Part shown: piece after piece, positions 34,054 through 41,536 of the stretch
Numbering within the stretch: the stretch's first letter is position 1
Layout: each line of letters starts with the position of its first letter
Assembly: GCA_964463485.1 (NCBI GenBank)
Contig: CAYXDO010000031.1
Location: 1-64,000, forward strand
Origin: CAYXDO01 sp964463485
GTDB taxonomy: Bacteria > Myxococcota > Kuafuiibacteriia > Kuafuiibacteriales > Kuafuiibacteriaceae
Direction: 5' to 3'
Length of the DNA: 64,000 nt
Notes under the pieces: generated by a model
Told to the model about the DNA's origin: nothing
Database searches by the model: none
The model's input: only the letters and a program-made list of their open reading frames with translations
Program-made: the position numbers and the translations under genes

Positions 34054-35513
34054 CGCCCGCCCCGCGCGGCCTCGACCAGCGTCATGCGGCGATCGTAGAG
34101 GCGCTCGTCGAGCCCGGCTGGGTAGGTGTGCGGATTGAGCAGTCGCTTCACGCCGTCGTGGAGCCCCGCGAGCTCGCTGCGCGTCCGCGCGCGAGCCATC
34201 GTGATCGGATCGGCCCACAAGATGCGGTGACCCTTCTTCACCGCGGGCTCGAGCAAGTCCGTACCCACCGCGCCCTCGGGAATGCGTTTGCGTTTGGTCG
34301 GCTCGATCGGATCGATGATGAGCGGGTGAGTAGGGGCTTCGTCGGAGATATCCCAGATCGCGTCTCCGACCCACTCGGTGCCCACTTTGAACCGCCGCAC
34401 CTGCTGAATGCCGGGCGTGCTGACTTTCACGATCTGCTCGGAGAGTTTGATTCGATCCTTCCACTCGCCGTGTTCGTCGCGCACGCAGGATAGTTTGTAC
34501 ACACCGCCGAGCGCGGGTTGATCGAAGGCGGTCGCGAGCTTCGTGCCAACGCCATAGGACCCGATCTGCGCACCTTGGGCCCGTAGGCTCTCGATGATCG
34601 TCTCGTCGAGATCGTTGCTCGCGACGATCACCGCCTTGGTGAAGCCTGCTTCGTCGAGCATCTTGCGGGCCTTCTGGCTCAAGTACGCGAGGTCACCGGA
34701 GTCGATTCGGATGCCAGCGAGCGCGTGACCTTCTCTCTTGAGTCGCAGGCCGACCTCGATCGCGTTCTTGACGCCTTCGATGGTGTCGTAGGTATCGACC
34801 AACAGGGTGCAGTTGTTAGGCATCGCGTCGGCGTAGCGGTCGAATGCCTCGCGCTCTCGGTCGAAGAACATGACCCAGCTGTGAGCGTGGGTGCCGCGGA
34901 CCGGGATCCCGAAGAGCCGACCCGCGAGCACGTTCGAAGTGGCGGCGCAGCCGCCCACATAAGCGGCGCGGCTCGCCGACAGCGCGCCATCGATCCCTTG
35001 GGCTCGACGCAAGCCGAACTCCAACACCGGCGCGGAGCCCGCGGCGTGACACACACGCGCCGCCTTCGTCGCGATCAGGGTCTCGAAGTTCACGAAGTTC
35101 AACAGCGCTGTCTCGATGATTTGACCCCAAAGCACCGGGCCTCGGACGCGCACGAGCGGTTCGTGCGGGAACACGGCGGTACCTTCGCGCACTACGTCGA
35201 CGTCCAGCGCCGGCGAGGAATCTTCGAGGTAATCGAGGAACGCGTCGGAGAACAGCCGCGATCCGTCACCGGCGCGCAGGGACGCCAAGTACTCGAGGTC
35301 CTCACCCTCGAAGCTGAGCGTCGCGACGAACTCGGCGGCGCGCTCCGTGCCGCACGCGATCGTGTAGCCACCGCCGAAAGGGTTCTTTCGGAAGAAGAGG
35401 TGAAACACGGCTTCCCGCTCGTGAACGCCGGCACGCCAGTACGCGAAGGCCATGGTCAGCTGGTAGAGATCCGTCAGCAGGGCGAGGGACGGGCGGTAGA
35501 TTGCGGAGAGCAC
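34050..35513 (-). CDS. pncB: Nicotinate phosphoribosyltransferase
   Basis: A 487-residue NAPRTase, which joins nicotinate and PRPP to give nicotinate mononucleotide, helped by ATP hydrolysis. It shows LLTDLYQLTMAFAYWRAG at the N-terminus, FGLRRAQG, the phosphorylated-His region GTHAHSWVM, the DTYDTIEGVKNAI strand, and IRIDSGDLAYLS with the catalytic Asp. The length is normal. I chose the GTG at 35513, because the 52 codons upstream are Arg/Ala/Pro-rich and unlike the family start. It is the first gene of the pncB-prs-nadE operon, with 4-bp overlaps, and divergent from the suf operon. Confidence 0.95.
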   Translation of the reverse strand: MLSAIYRPSLALLTDLYQLTMAFAYWRAGVHEREAVFHLFFRKNPFGGGYTIACGTERAAEFVATLSFEGEDLEYLASLRAGDGSRLFSDAFLDYLEDSSPALDVDVVREGTAVFPHEPLVRVRGPVLWGQIIETALLNFVNFETLIATKAARVCHAAGSAPVLEFGLRRAQGIDGALSASRAAYVGGCAATSNVLAGRLFGIPVRGTHAHSWVMFFDREREAFDRYADAMPNNCTLLVDTYDTIEGVKNAIEVGLRLKREGHALAGIRIDSGDLAYLSQKARKMLDEAGFTKAVIVASNDLDETIIESLRAQGAQIGSYGVGTKLATAFDQPALGGVYKLSCVRDEHGEWKDRIKLSEQIVKVSTPGIQQVRRFKVGTEWVGDAIWDISDEAPTHPLIIDPIEPTKRKRIPEGAVGTDLLEPAVKKGHRILWADPITMARARTRSELAGLHDGVKRLLNPHTYPAGLDERLYDRRMTLVEAARGGR

Positions 35514-35671
35514 GACGAACCTTACCCGCAAGTGGGGTCGACGCGACAGTGCCACCTTCTTCCTTGCGCCGGCGCGGGCCGGACGCCCACGACGATCGTT
35601 GACAACGAACACCCGAGACGCTTTTTGGGACTGACGGCGCTTGGGGGGCGCCTGAGCTGGCACGAACATAC

Positions 35672-35700
35672 TTGACGTCGCCGAGGTTTCGACCTAGCTA
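35672..35700 (+). promoter_or_regulatory. Probable promoter of the suf operon
   Basis: TTGACG at 35672-35677 and TAGCTA at 35695-35700 are spaced by 17 bp, close to a housekeeping-sigma promoter. The predicted transcript would start near 35707, inside the palindrome at 35702-35726 and only about 23 nt before the ATG of the regulator gene. This is a sequence inference without experimental support. Confidence 0.55.
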
Positions 35701-35701
35701 G

Positions 35702-35726
35702 ATATAGGACCGAATCAGTCCCATAT
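35702..35726. promoter_or_regulatory. Inverted repeat, probable SufR/Rrf2 operator
   Basis: The arms ATATAGGAC (35702-35710) and GTCCCATAT (35718-35726) are separated by 7 bp and match as an inverted repeat at 8 of 9 positions. The site overlaps the predicted transcription start and ends 3 bp before the regulator's ATG. Bound protein there would block the whole operon. Rrf2-family regulators bind AT-rich palindromes of this size, so autoregulation by the adjacent gene is the natural reading. Confidence 0.65.
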
Positions 35727-35729
35727 CCT

Positions 35730-36212
35730 ATGTTGAAGCTCGGCAAGCTCACCGATTATGCGATCGTGTTGCTCACGTACACGGCTCACGACGACGGCTC
35801 GGAGCCCCTGACGGCCCGATCTCTGGCCACGCGGGCGGGGTTGCCGGTCCCGACCGTGAGCAAGCTCCTCAAGCAGCTCGGTCGAGCGGAGCTGCTCGTG
35901 TCTCAGCGAGGAGCGCACGGCGGGTACTCGCTGGCGAGACCGGCCGGGCAGATCTCGATCGCCGAGGTGATAGCGGCGATCGAAGGTCCGATCGCGCTGA
36001 CCGAGTGCAGCGCGGATCGCTTGGAGCTGTGTGAGATCGAGAGCGGCTGCCCCGTACGATCCAACTGGCGCCTGATCAACAACGCGGTGGTCTCGTCGCT
36101 CCGAGCGCTGACGTTGAAGGACATGACCCCGGTGACGCCTAGGCCCGAGCAGACGCTGGTGCAAATCAGCTCACCCCGTAGCATCTCCGAGGCGGAGCGA
36201 GGGCTTCGATGA
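35730..36212 (+). CDS. Rrf2-family iron-sulfur regulator of the suf operon (SufR/IscR type)
   Basis: A 160-residue winged-helix regulator. Residues 1-70 carry the Rrf2 DNA-binding domain (LTDYAIVLLTYTA; LATRAGLPVPTVSKLLKQL as recognition helix; QRGAHGGYSLARP wing). Cys93, Cys101 and Cys107 (TECSADRLELCEIESGC) form the cluster-binding set seen in Fe-S-sensing members. The protein probably represses suf when it carries a cluster and derepresses when the cluster is lost. There is a palindrome in the promoter directly upstream. The stop overlaps the sufB ATG by 4 bp. The mRNA leader is very short and lacks an obvious ribosome-binding site. Confidence 0.93.
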   Translation: MLKLGKLTDYAIVLLTYTAHDDGSEPLTARSLATRAGLPVPTVSKLLKQLGRAELLVSQRGAHGGYSLARPAGQISIAEVIAAIEGPIALTECSADRLELCEIESGCPVRSNWRLINNAVVSSLRALTLKDMTPVTPRPEQTLVQISSPRSISEAERGLR

Positions 36213-37687
36213 ACGCGAACATGGAAACACGTCGGGAGGAGATCGGTTCTACCAACGACGAGTTCGGTCGCATCGCTGAACGCGAGTACGAGTACGGATT
36301 CGTCACGGCGGTCAAGTCACGGTCAGCGCCTCCTGGGTTGAACGAGGCGGTGATCCGATTCATCTCGGCAGAGAAGGAGGAGCCCGAGTGGCTGCTCGAG
36401 TGGAGACTACAAGCGTACCGCCACTTCCTGACGATGCGAGAGCCTGACTGGCAGAAGTGCAAATATCCGGCGATCGATTATCAGAGCATCGTCTATTATT
36501 CGGCTCCGGATACTCAGAAAGGGCCGAAGTCACTGGAGGACGTGGACCCGGAGCTCCTTCGCACCTACGAAAAGCTGGGTGTTCCGTTGCACGAGCGCGC
36601 CGCCCTCGCCGGCGTCGCGGTGGACGCGGTGTTCGATTCGGTGTCCATCGCCACGACGTTTCGCGAGAAGCTCGCCGACGTCGGCGTGATCTTCTGCAGC
36701 TTCTCCGAAGCCGTACGAGAGCACCCCGAGTTGGTCCGAAAATACCTTGGGAGCGTGGTGCCTCACACCGACAACTACTTCGCCGCGCTCAACGCGGCAG
36801 TCTTCAGCGACGGCTCGTTCTGCTACATCCCGAAAGGCGTTCGATGCCCGATGGAGCTTTCGACGTACTTCAGGATCAACGCTCGAAACACCGGGCAGTT
36901 CGAGCGAACGCTCCTCATCGCAGAGGACGACAGCTATGTCAGCTACCTCGAGGGCTGCACGGCGCCGATGCGTGACGAGAACCAACTGCACGCGGCGGTC
37001 GTCGAGCTCGTGGCGATGGATCGCGCCGAGATCAAGTACTCGACGGTGCAGAATTGGTACCCGGGCGACAAGGACGGCCGCGGTGGCATTTACAACTTCG
37101 TGACCAAGCGCGGCGCGTGCCGAGGCTTTCGATCGAAGATCTCCTGGACGCAGGTCGAGACGGGCTCCGCGATCACGTGGAAATATCCGAGCTGCTTGTT
37201 GCTCGGGGACGAGTCGGTAGGTGAGTTTTCGTCCGTCGCGCTGACAGCCAAGCGCCAACAAGCCGACACCGGCACCAAGATGATTCACATCGGCAAGAGG
37301 ACTCGAAGCACGATTCTCGCCAAAGGCATCTCCGCTGGCCACGGAGACAACACCTATCGCGGGCTCGTACGAGTCGCACGCAGCGCCGAGGGAGCTCGAA
37401 ATTACACTCAGTGTGACTCGCTGCTCCTCTCGTCTACGTCGGGAGCTCACACGTTTCCGTACGTAGAGGTGCACAACTCGACGGCCACGGTCGAGCACGA
37501 GGCGACGACCTCCCGGATCTCCGAGGACCAACTCTTCTATTGTCAACAGCGGGGGATTGGGGCGGAGGACGCGGTCTCGCTCATCGTGAATGGGTTCTGC
37601 AAAGAGGTTTTCAAGAAGCTCCCGATGGAGTTTGCCGTCGAGGCCCAGAAGCTCATGTCGGTGAGTCTCGAAGGTGCCGTGGGTTGA
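36209..37687 (+). CDS. sufB: Fe-S cluster assembly scaffold SufB
   Basis: A 492-residue SufB. With SufC and SufD it forms the cytosolic SufBC2D complex on which Fe-S clusters are built. Family landmarks are GVIFCSFSEAV, GSFCYIPKGVRCPMELSTY (cut to CYIPKGVRCPMELSTYF), EGCTAP, the beta-helix core, and the C-terminal SRISEDQLFYCQQRGI with a conserved Cys near the proposed nascent-cluster site. The length is typical (about 480). The ATG overlaps the end of the regulator gene by 4 bp. Starts 2-4 codons downstream are possible but less likely given that overlap. Confidence 0.97.
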   Translation: MNANMETRREEIGSTNDEFGRIAEREYEYGFVTAVKSRSAPPGLNEAVIRFISAEKEEPEWLLEWRLQAYRHFLTMREPDWQKCKYPAIDYQSIVYYSAPDTQKGPKSLEDVDPELLRTYEKLGVPLHERAALAGVAVDAVFDSVSIATTFREKLADVGVIFCSFSEAVREHPELVRKYLGSVVPHTDNYFAALNAAVFSDGSFCYIPKGVRCPMELSTYFRINARNTGQFERTLLIAEDDSYVSYLEGCTAPMRDENQLHAAVVELVAMDRAEIKYSTVQNWYPGDKDGRGGIYNFVTKRGACRGFRSKISWTQVETGSAITWKYPSCLLLGDESVGEFSSVALTAKRQQADTGTKMIHIGKRTRSTILAKGISAGHGDNTYRGLVRVARSAEGARNYTQCDSLLLSSTSGAHTFPYVEVHNSTATVEHEATTSRISEDQLFYCQQRGIGAEDAVSLIVNGFCKEVFKKLPMEFAVEAQKLMSVSLEGAVG

Positions 37688-37698
37688 GGTCCAAATTG

Positions 37699-38478
37699 AT
37701 GTTGAACGTTCAAGGGCTAGCGGCGTCGGTCAACGGGACGCCCATTTTGAAGGGAATCGATCTCGTCGTCCGGTCCGGTGAAGTCCACGCCATCATGGGC
37801 CCAAACGGGTCCGGCAAGAGTACGCTGGCGCATGTTTTGGCGGGACGTTCGGGGTATGAAGTCACCGGGGGTTCGGTGCGCCTGACGGCTCTCGGCGGAG
37901 GAGAGAGTCTCGACTTGCTCGGGCTCGACCCCGAAATTCGAGCTCGCGAAGGGGTCTTCTTGGCCTTTCAATATCCCGTGGAGCTCCCCGGAGTGAACAA
38001 CACTTACTTTCTCAAGGCTGCGGTGAATGCGGTCCGCAAACATCGTGGCCAACCGGAGCTCGACTCGGCGGCGTTCCTGTCGCTCGTGAAGCGGAGGATG
38101 TCGGATCTCGGGATGGACGCCAAGCTGCTTCATCGGGGCGTGAACGAAGGTTTCTCGGGCGGTGAGAAGAAGCGCAACGAGATCCTCCAGCTCGCGCTGC
38201 TCGAACCACGGCTCGCCATCCTCGACGAAACGGACTCCGGGCTCGACATCGACGCCCTTCGCGCAGTGGCAGATGGAGTCAATCGACTCAGATCTTCGGC
38301 GCGATCTTTCCTGGTGGTGACCCACTACCAGCGGCTGCTCGACTATATCGTTCCGGACTTCGTGCACGTGCTCTCTGGCGGGCGAATCGTGAAGTCAGGC
38401 GACAAGACTCTCGCCCGAGAGCTCGAGGACAAGGGCTACGGATGGATCGAGGAAGCCCGCGCGGAGGCACGATCGTGA
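37699..38478 (+). CDS. sufC: Fe-S assembly ATPase SufC
   Basis: A 259-residue ABC-type ATPase, soluble partner of SufB and SufD. The Walker A is GPNGSGKST (residues 35-43). The Q loop region LAFQYPVELPGVN is typical of SufC. The signature is FSGGEKKR, and Walker B is LAILDETDSGLDID, with the SufC-specific TDSG. HYQRLLDYI carries the switch His. The ATG at 37699 is 11 bp after the sufB stop. An upstream frame to 37540 overlaps sufB and is not used. The end overlaps the sufD start (GTGA). Confidence 0.97.
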   Translation: MLNVQGLAASVNGTPILKGIDLVVRSGEVHAIMGPNGSGKSTLAHVLAGRSGYEVTGGSVRLTALGGGESLDLLGLDPEIRAREGVFLAFQYPVELPGVNNTYFLKAAVNAVRKHRGQPELDSAAFLSLVKRRMSDLGMDAKLLHRGVNEGFSGGEKKRNEILQLALLEPRLAILDETDSGLDIDALRAVADGVNRLRSSARSFLVVTHYQRLLDYIVPDFVHVLSGGRIVKSGDKTLARELEDKGYGWIEEARAEARS

Positions 38479-39752
38479 CCACGGTCCGTACAGCCTCCGC
38501 CGACTCGGCCATGCGCGCGCTCAGGCAGCGATTCGTCACGACGAGCGACGGAACCCTGCTCGGCGCCATCAAAGCCAAGGCGTTCGAGCGCGCCTCCGTT
38601 TTGGGTCTGCCCCTCCCGAACGATGAAGATTGGAAATACTCCGACGTACGTGCGCTCCACGCAGCGCTGCTCTCGGAGTCGACCGAACCGACCTCGGCGT
38701 CTGCATTGGCTGAGTCGCCCTTTCCCGTCGTGCGCTTTCGGGATGGCGTCCTCGAGGCAAACAGGTCGCTCGAAAACGTCGAAATCCTCAGTCTCTCGGA
38801 AGCGAGCCTCACACGCGCGAAGAACGTGGAGCGCGCGTTTTCGAGCGGAGCAGATGGGTCGTTCGGGTCGCTCTCCGTCGCCTTGGCTTCCGACGGCCTG
38901 TTCATTCGGATCTCGCCCACGTCGCGCCCGCTGCCTCCGTTCGAGCTCGTCCTCGAAGGGACCCGGCAGGCGCACGTTCCAGTCGTGATCGAGGTCGAGC
39001 CAGGAGCCGACGCCACGATCATCGCGACCGTCAACAACCGCGGCGCGAGTATTCTGAACGGAGTCACCTACGCGTTCGTGGGTGCGGGCGCGAAGCTCGC
39101 GTTCGTCTCGCGCGCGGACGCCGGGAACGGTGCGCACGTCTCGAGGTTCGAAGCCACCTGCGCACGCGACGCCTTCCTCGCCGCCTTCGCGCTCGATGTT
39201 GGCGGCCGCACCGTTCGCAACGAGGCTTGGGTCACGCTGGCCGAGCCCGGTTCGTCAGCGCGCCTCGGTGGGTTGTCGTTGGTAGGCCCGAACGCCACGG
39301 TCGATCAATTCACACGCGTTCACCATCGCGCTCCCAAAGCTACGAGCCGTCAGAAATATCGGGGCATCGTCGACGCGGGCGGTTCCGGAGGCTTCACCGG
39401 TCGTGTCATCGTAGACCACGGCGCCGACGGGACGGACGCCGCCCAATCCAACAAAAACCTCCTGCTCTCCGACCGCGGCGCCGCACACACGCGCCCTCAG
39501 CTCGAGATTTACGCCAGGGACGTCAAGTGCAGTCACGGCGCGACCGTGGGGCAGCTCGATCCGCATCAAATCTTCTACCTCTCATCTCGAGGGATCGGAG
39601 CGGATCAAGCCAGACGAATACTCACCTATGCGTTCGCCGTGGAAGCGCTGGCAGAGATCGACGATCCACGGGTGCGACTGGCGTTCGCGCGTACCACCGT
39701 CCAGGCGCTCGGAGCTGATCCCAGCATTTTGGGAGACGGAGAGTTCTCGTGA
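38475..39752 (+). CDS. sufD: Fe-S cluster assembly protein SufD
   Basis: A 425-residue SufD, structural homologue of SufB and third part of SufBC2D. The N-terminal helical region includes GLPLPNDEDWKYSDVRAL, the usual SufD start. The beta-helix core runs to about residue 320, and the C-terminal DVKCSHGATVGQLDPHQIFY is the conserved SufD/SufB end, with His at a position implicated in cluster handling. The GTG at 38475 overlaps the sufC stop by 4 bp. I preferred it to the in-frame GTG at 38442 inside sufC. Confidence 0.96.
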   Translation: MTTVRTASADSAMRALRQRFVTTSDGTLLGAIKAKAFERASVLGLPLPNDEDWKYSDVRALHAALLSESTEPTSASALAESPFPVVRFRDGVLEANRSLENVEILSLSEASLTRAKNVERAFSSGADGSFGSLSVALASDGLFIRISPTSRPLPPFELVLEGTRQAHVPVVIEVEPGADATIIATVNNRGASILNGVTYAFVGAGAKLAFVSRADAGNGAHVSRFEATCARDAFLAAFALDVGGRTVRNEAWVTLAEPGSSARLGGLSLVGPNATVDQFTRVHHRAPKATSRQKYRGIVDAGGSGGFTGRVIVDHGADGTDAAQSNKNLLLSDRGAAHTRPQLEIYARDVKCSHGATVGQLDPHQIFYLSSRGIGADQARRILTYAFAVEALAEIDDPRVRLAFARTTVQALGADPSILGDGEFS

Positions 39753-40969
39753 GCTTCGATGTCGCTCTCTGCCGAACGGAGTTCGCGGGACTCCAGCAAG
39801 CCGTTCATGGCGCGCCGCTCGTATATCTCGACAACGCGGCGACGGCCCAAAAGCCACGCGTCGTCATCGACGCGATCACACGCGCTTACCGGGATGACTG
39901 CGCGAACGTTCATCGAGGTGTCCACACCTTATCGGCTCGAGCCACCGATGCCTTCGAACGGGTGCGAGAGACTGCCCGCGCATTTCTGAATGCACGCAGC
40001 GAAAAAGAGATCATTTTCACGTCGGGCACGACGGACGCCGTGAATCTGGTAGCACAGACGTTTGCCCGATCGACTCTCCGCGCAGGGGACGAGTTGCTCC
40101 TGACCGAGCTCGAGCACCACTCGAACATCGTTCCCTGGCAGCTCATTTGTGAGGAGAAAGGGGCGACCATTCGAGTGCTGCCGATCAATGAACGCGGGGA
40201 GCTTCGAATGGAGGCGCTCGACGATCTTTTGAGCCCAAAGCTTCGTATGATGTCTGTGACCCATGTCTCAAATGCGCTGGGCACGATTAACCCCATCGCC
40301 GAGCTCGTGTCGCGGGCGCATGCGAGGGGGGTGACGGTCTTCGTGGACGGCGCCCAAGCGGCGCCCCACATTCCGATCGACGTGTCCGAGCTGGGCTGTG
40401 ATTTTTACGCGTTCTCCAGCCACAAGGTCTTCGGTCCCACCGGCGTCGGGGTTCTTTACGGCAAGAAGGAGATCCTGGACGCGATGCCGCCGTGGCGCGG
40501 AGGCGGAGACATGATTGAGAAGGTCACATTTGGGAAGACGACGTACGCCAGCGCACCGCAGCGTTTCGAAGCGGGCACGCCGCACATCGCAGGAGTGATC
40601 GGCCTCGGGGCGGCGCTGAAATGGGTGATGGATTTGGATCGCGAGGCAGTGGAAAGACACGAACGTTCCCTTCTAGACTCGGCGTCCGAGTGTTTGCTTT
40701 CGATTCCTGGCATTCAGATCCACGGAACTGCGGAGCGGAAGGCGCCGGTGTTGTCCTTCACGCTCTCCGGCGCCAACACTCAGGACATCGGAACATTGTT
40801 GGACCAGCAAGGAATAGCGGTCAGGACTGGGCATCACTGTGCGCAGCCATTGATGTCGAAATTGGGAATCTCCGCTACAGCCCGAGCGTCCTTTGCGCTA
40901 TACAACACCCCAGAGGAAGTAGAGACTCTGGGAAGAGCCGTCGAGCGCGCCGCTCGAATGCTCGGTTGA
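39749..40969 (+). CDS. sufS: Cysteine desulfurase SufS
   Basis: A 406-residue PLP-dependent class V aminotransferase-fold enzyme that removes sulfur from cysteine for cluster assembly. PLP-binding Lys226 is in SSHKVFGPTG. The persulfide Cys364 is in RTGHHCAQPLM, the group II (SufS/CsdA) form with a short loop. It also shows DNAATAQKP at the N-terminus and EHHSNIVPW. The GTG at 39749 overlaps the sufD stop by 4 bp. No sufE or sufU follows, so the sulfur carrier must come from elsewhere in the genome or be replaced. Confidence 0.97.
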   Translation: MSFDVALCRTEFAGLQQAVHGAPLVYLDNAATAQKPRVVIDAITRAYRDDCANVHRGVHTLSARATDAFERVRETARAFLNARSEKEIIFTSGTTDAVNLVAQTFARSTLRAGDELLLTELEHHSNIVPWQLICEEKGATIRVLPINERGELRMEALDDLLSPKLRMMSVTHVSNALGTINPIAELVSRAHARGVTVFVDGAQAAPHIPIDVSELGCDFYAFSSHKVFGPTGVGVLYGKKEILDAMPPWRGGGDMIEKVTFGKTTYASAPQRFEAGTPHIAGVIGLGAALKWVMDLDREAVERHERSLLDSASECLLSIPGIQIHGTAERKAPVLSFTLSGANTQDIGTLLDQQGIAVRTGHHCAQPLMSKLGISATARASFALYNTPEEVETLGRAVERAARMLG

Positions 40970-40977
40970 GGACGGAT

Positions 40978-41523
40978 ATGCACGGCAAGCACGAAAGAAT
41001 CGTGATCGCTCGCGATATTCCGGCCATTCAAGTGCCGAGCGGCGACGAAGTGATGCTGTCCGAAGGGACGACGGCTTGGGTGATGCAGCAGCTCGGTGGG
41101 ACGATTACGGTCCGCACCGATCGTGGTGAGATGGCACGAGTCTCCGAGGAATACGCGGATGCGCTCGGCCTCTCGGCCGCGAAACAGAACGGCGAGACTC
41201 AGGGGGTTGGGTTTTCGGAGTCTGCCGTTTGGTCGGAGCTTCGGAGTTGTTACGATCCCGAAATTCCGGTCAATGTCGTAGAGCTAGGTTTGATTTATGG
41301 GTGTGCATTCGATGAGCTTCCCGACGGGGACAAGAGAGTCCGTATCGAAATGACTCTCACCGCGCCGGGTTGCGGGATGGGGGACGTACTCCAGAGAGAT
41401 ATCCGAACGAAGCTCGGAAAGCTCCCTGGGGTCGCGGAGGTCGACGTGCAGGTCGTAATGGATCCTCCGTGGAGTCCAAATATGATGTCCGAGGAAGCAA
41501 AGCTGGAGCTCGGATTTATGTGA
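40978..41523 (+). CDS. sufT: Fe-S maturation protein SufT (DUF59/MIP18 family)
   Basis: A 181-residue protein. The C-terminal 100 residues are a MIP18/DUF59 domain (YDPEIPVNVVELGLIY; MTLTAPGCGMGDVL with the conserved Cys; VDVQVVMDPPWSPNMMSEEA, cut here to VDVQVVMDPPWSPNMM). The N-terminal 80 residues are the extension typical of SufT (IPAIQVPSGDEVMLSEGTTA). SufT helps mature Fe-S enzymes under high demand in organisms that have it. I chose the ATG at 40978, 8 bp after the sufS stop. The stop is followed at once by a strong ribosome-binding site for the next gene. Confidence 0.93.
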   Translation: MHGKHERIVIARDIPAIQVPSGDEVMLSEGTTAWVMQQLGGTITVRTDRGEMARVSEEYADALGLSAAKQNGETQGVGFSESAVWSELRSCYDPEIPVNVVELGLIYGCAFDELPDGDKRVRIEMTLTAPGCGMGDVLQRDIRTKLGKLPGVAEVDVQVVMDPPWSPNMMSEEAKLELGFM

Positions 41524-41536
41524 AGGAGGACACGAG

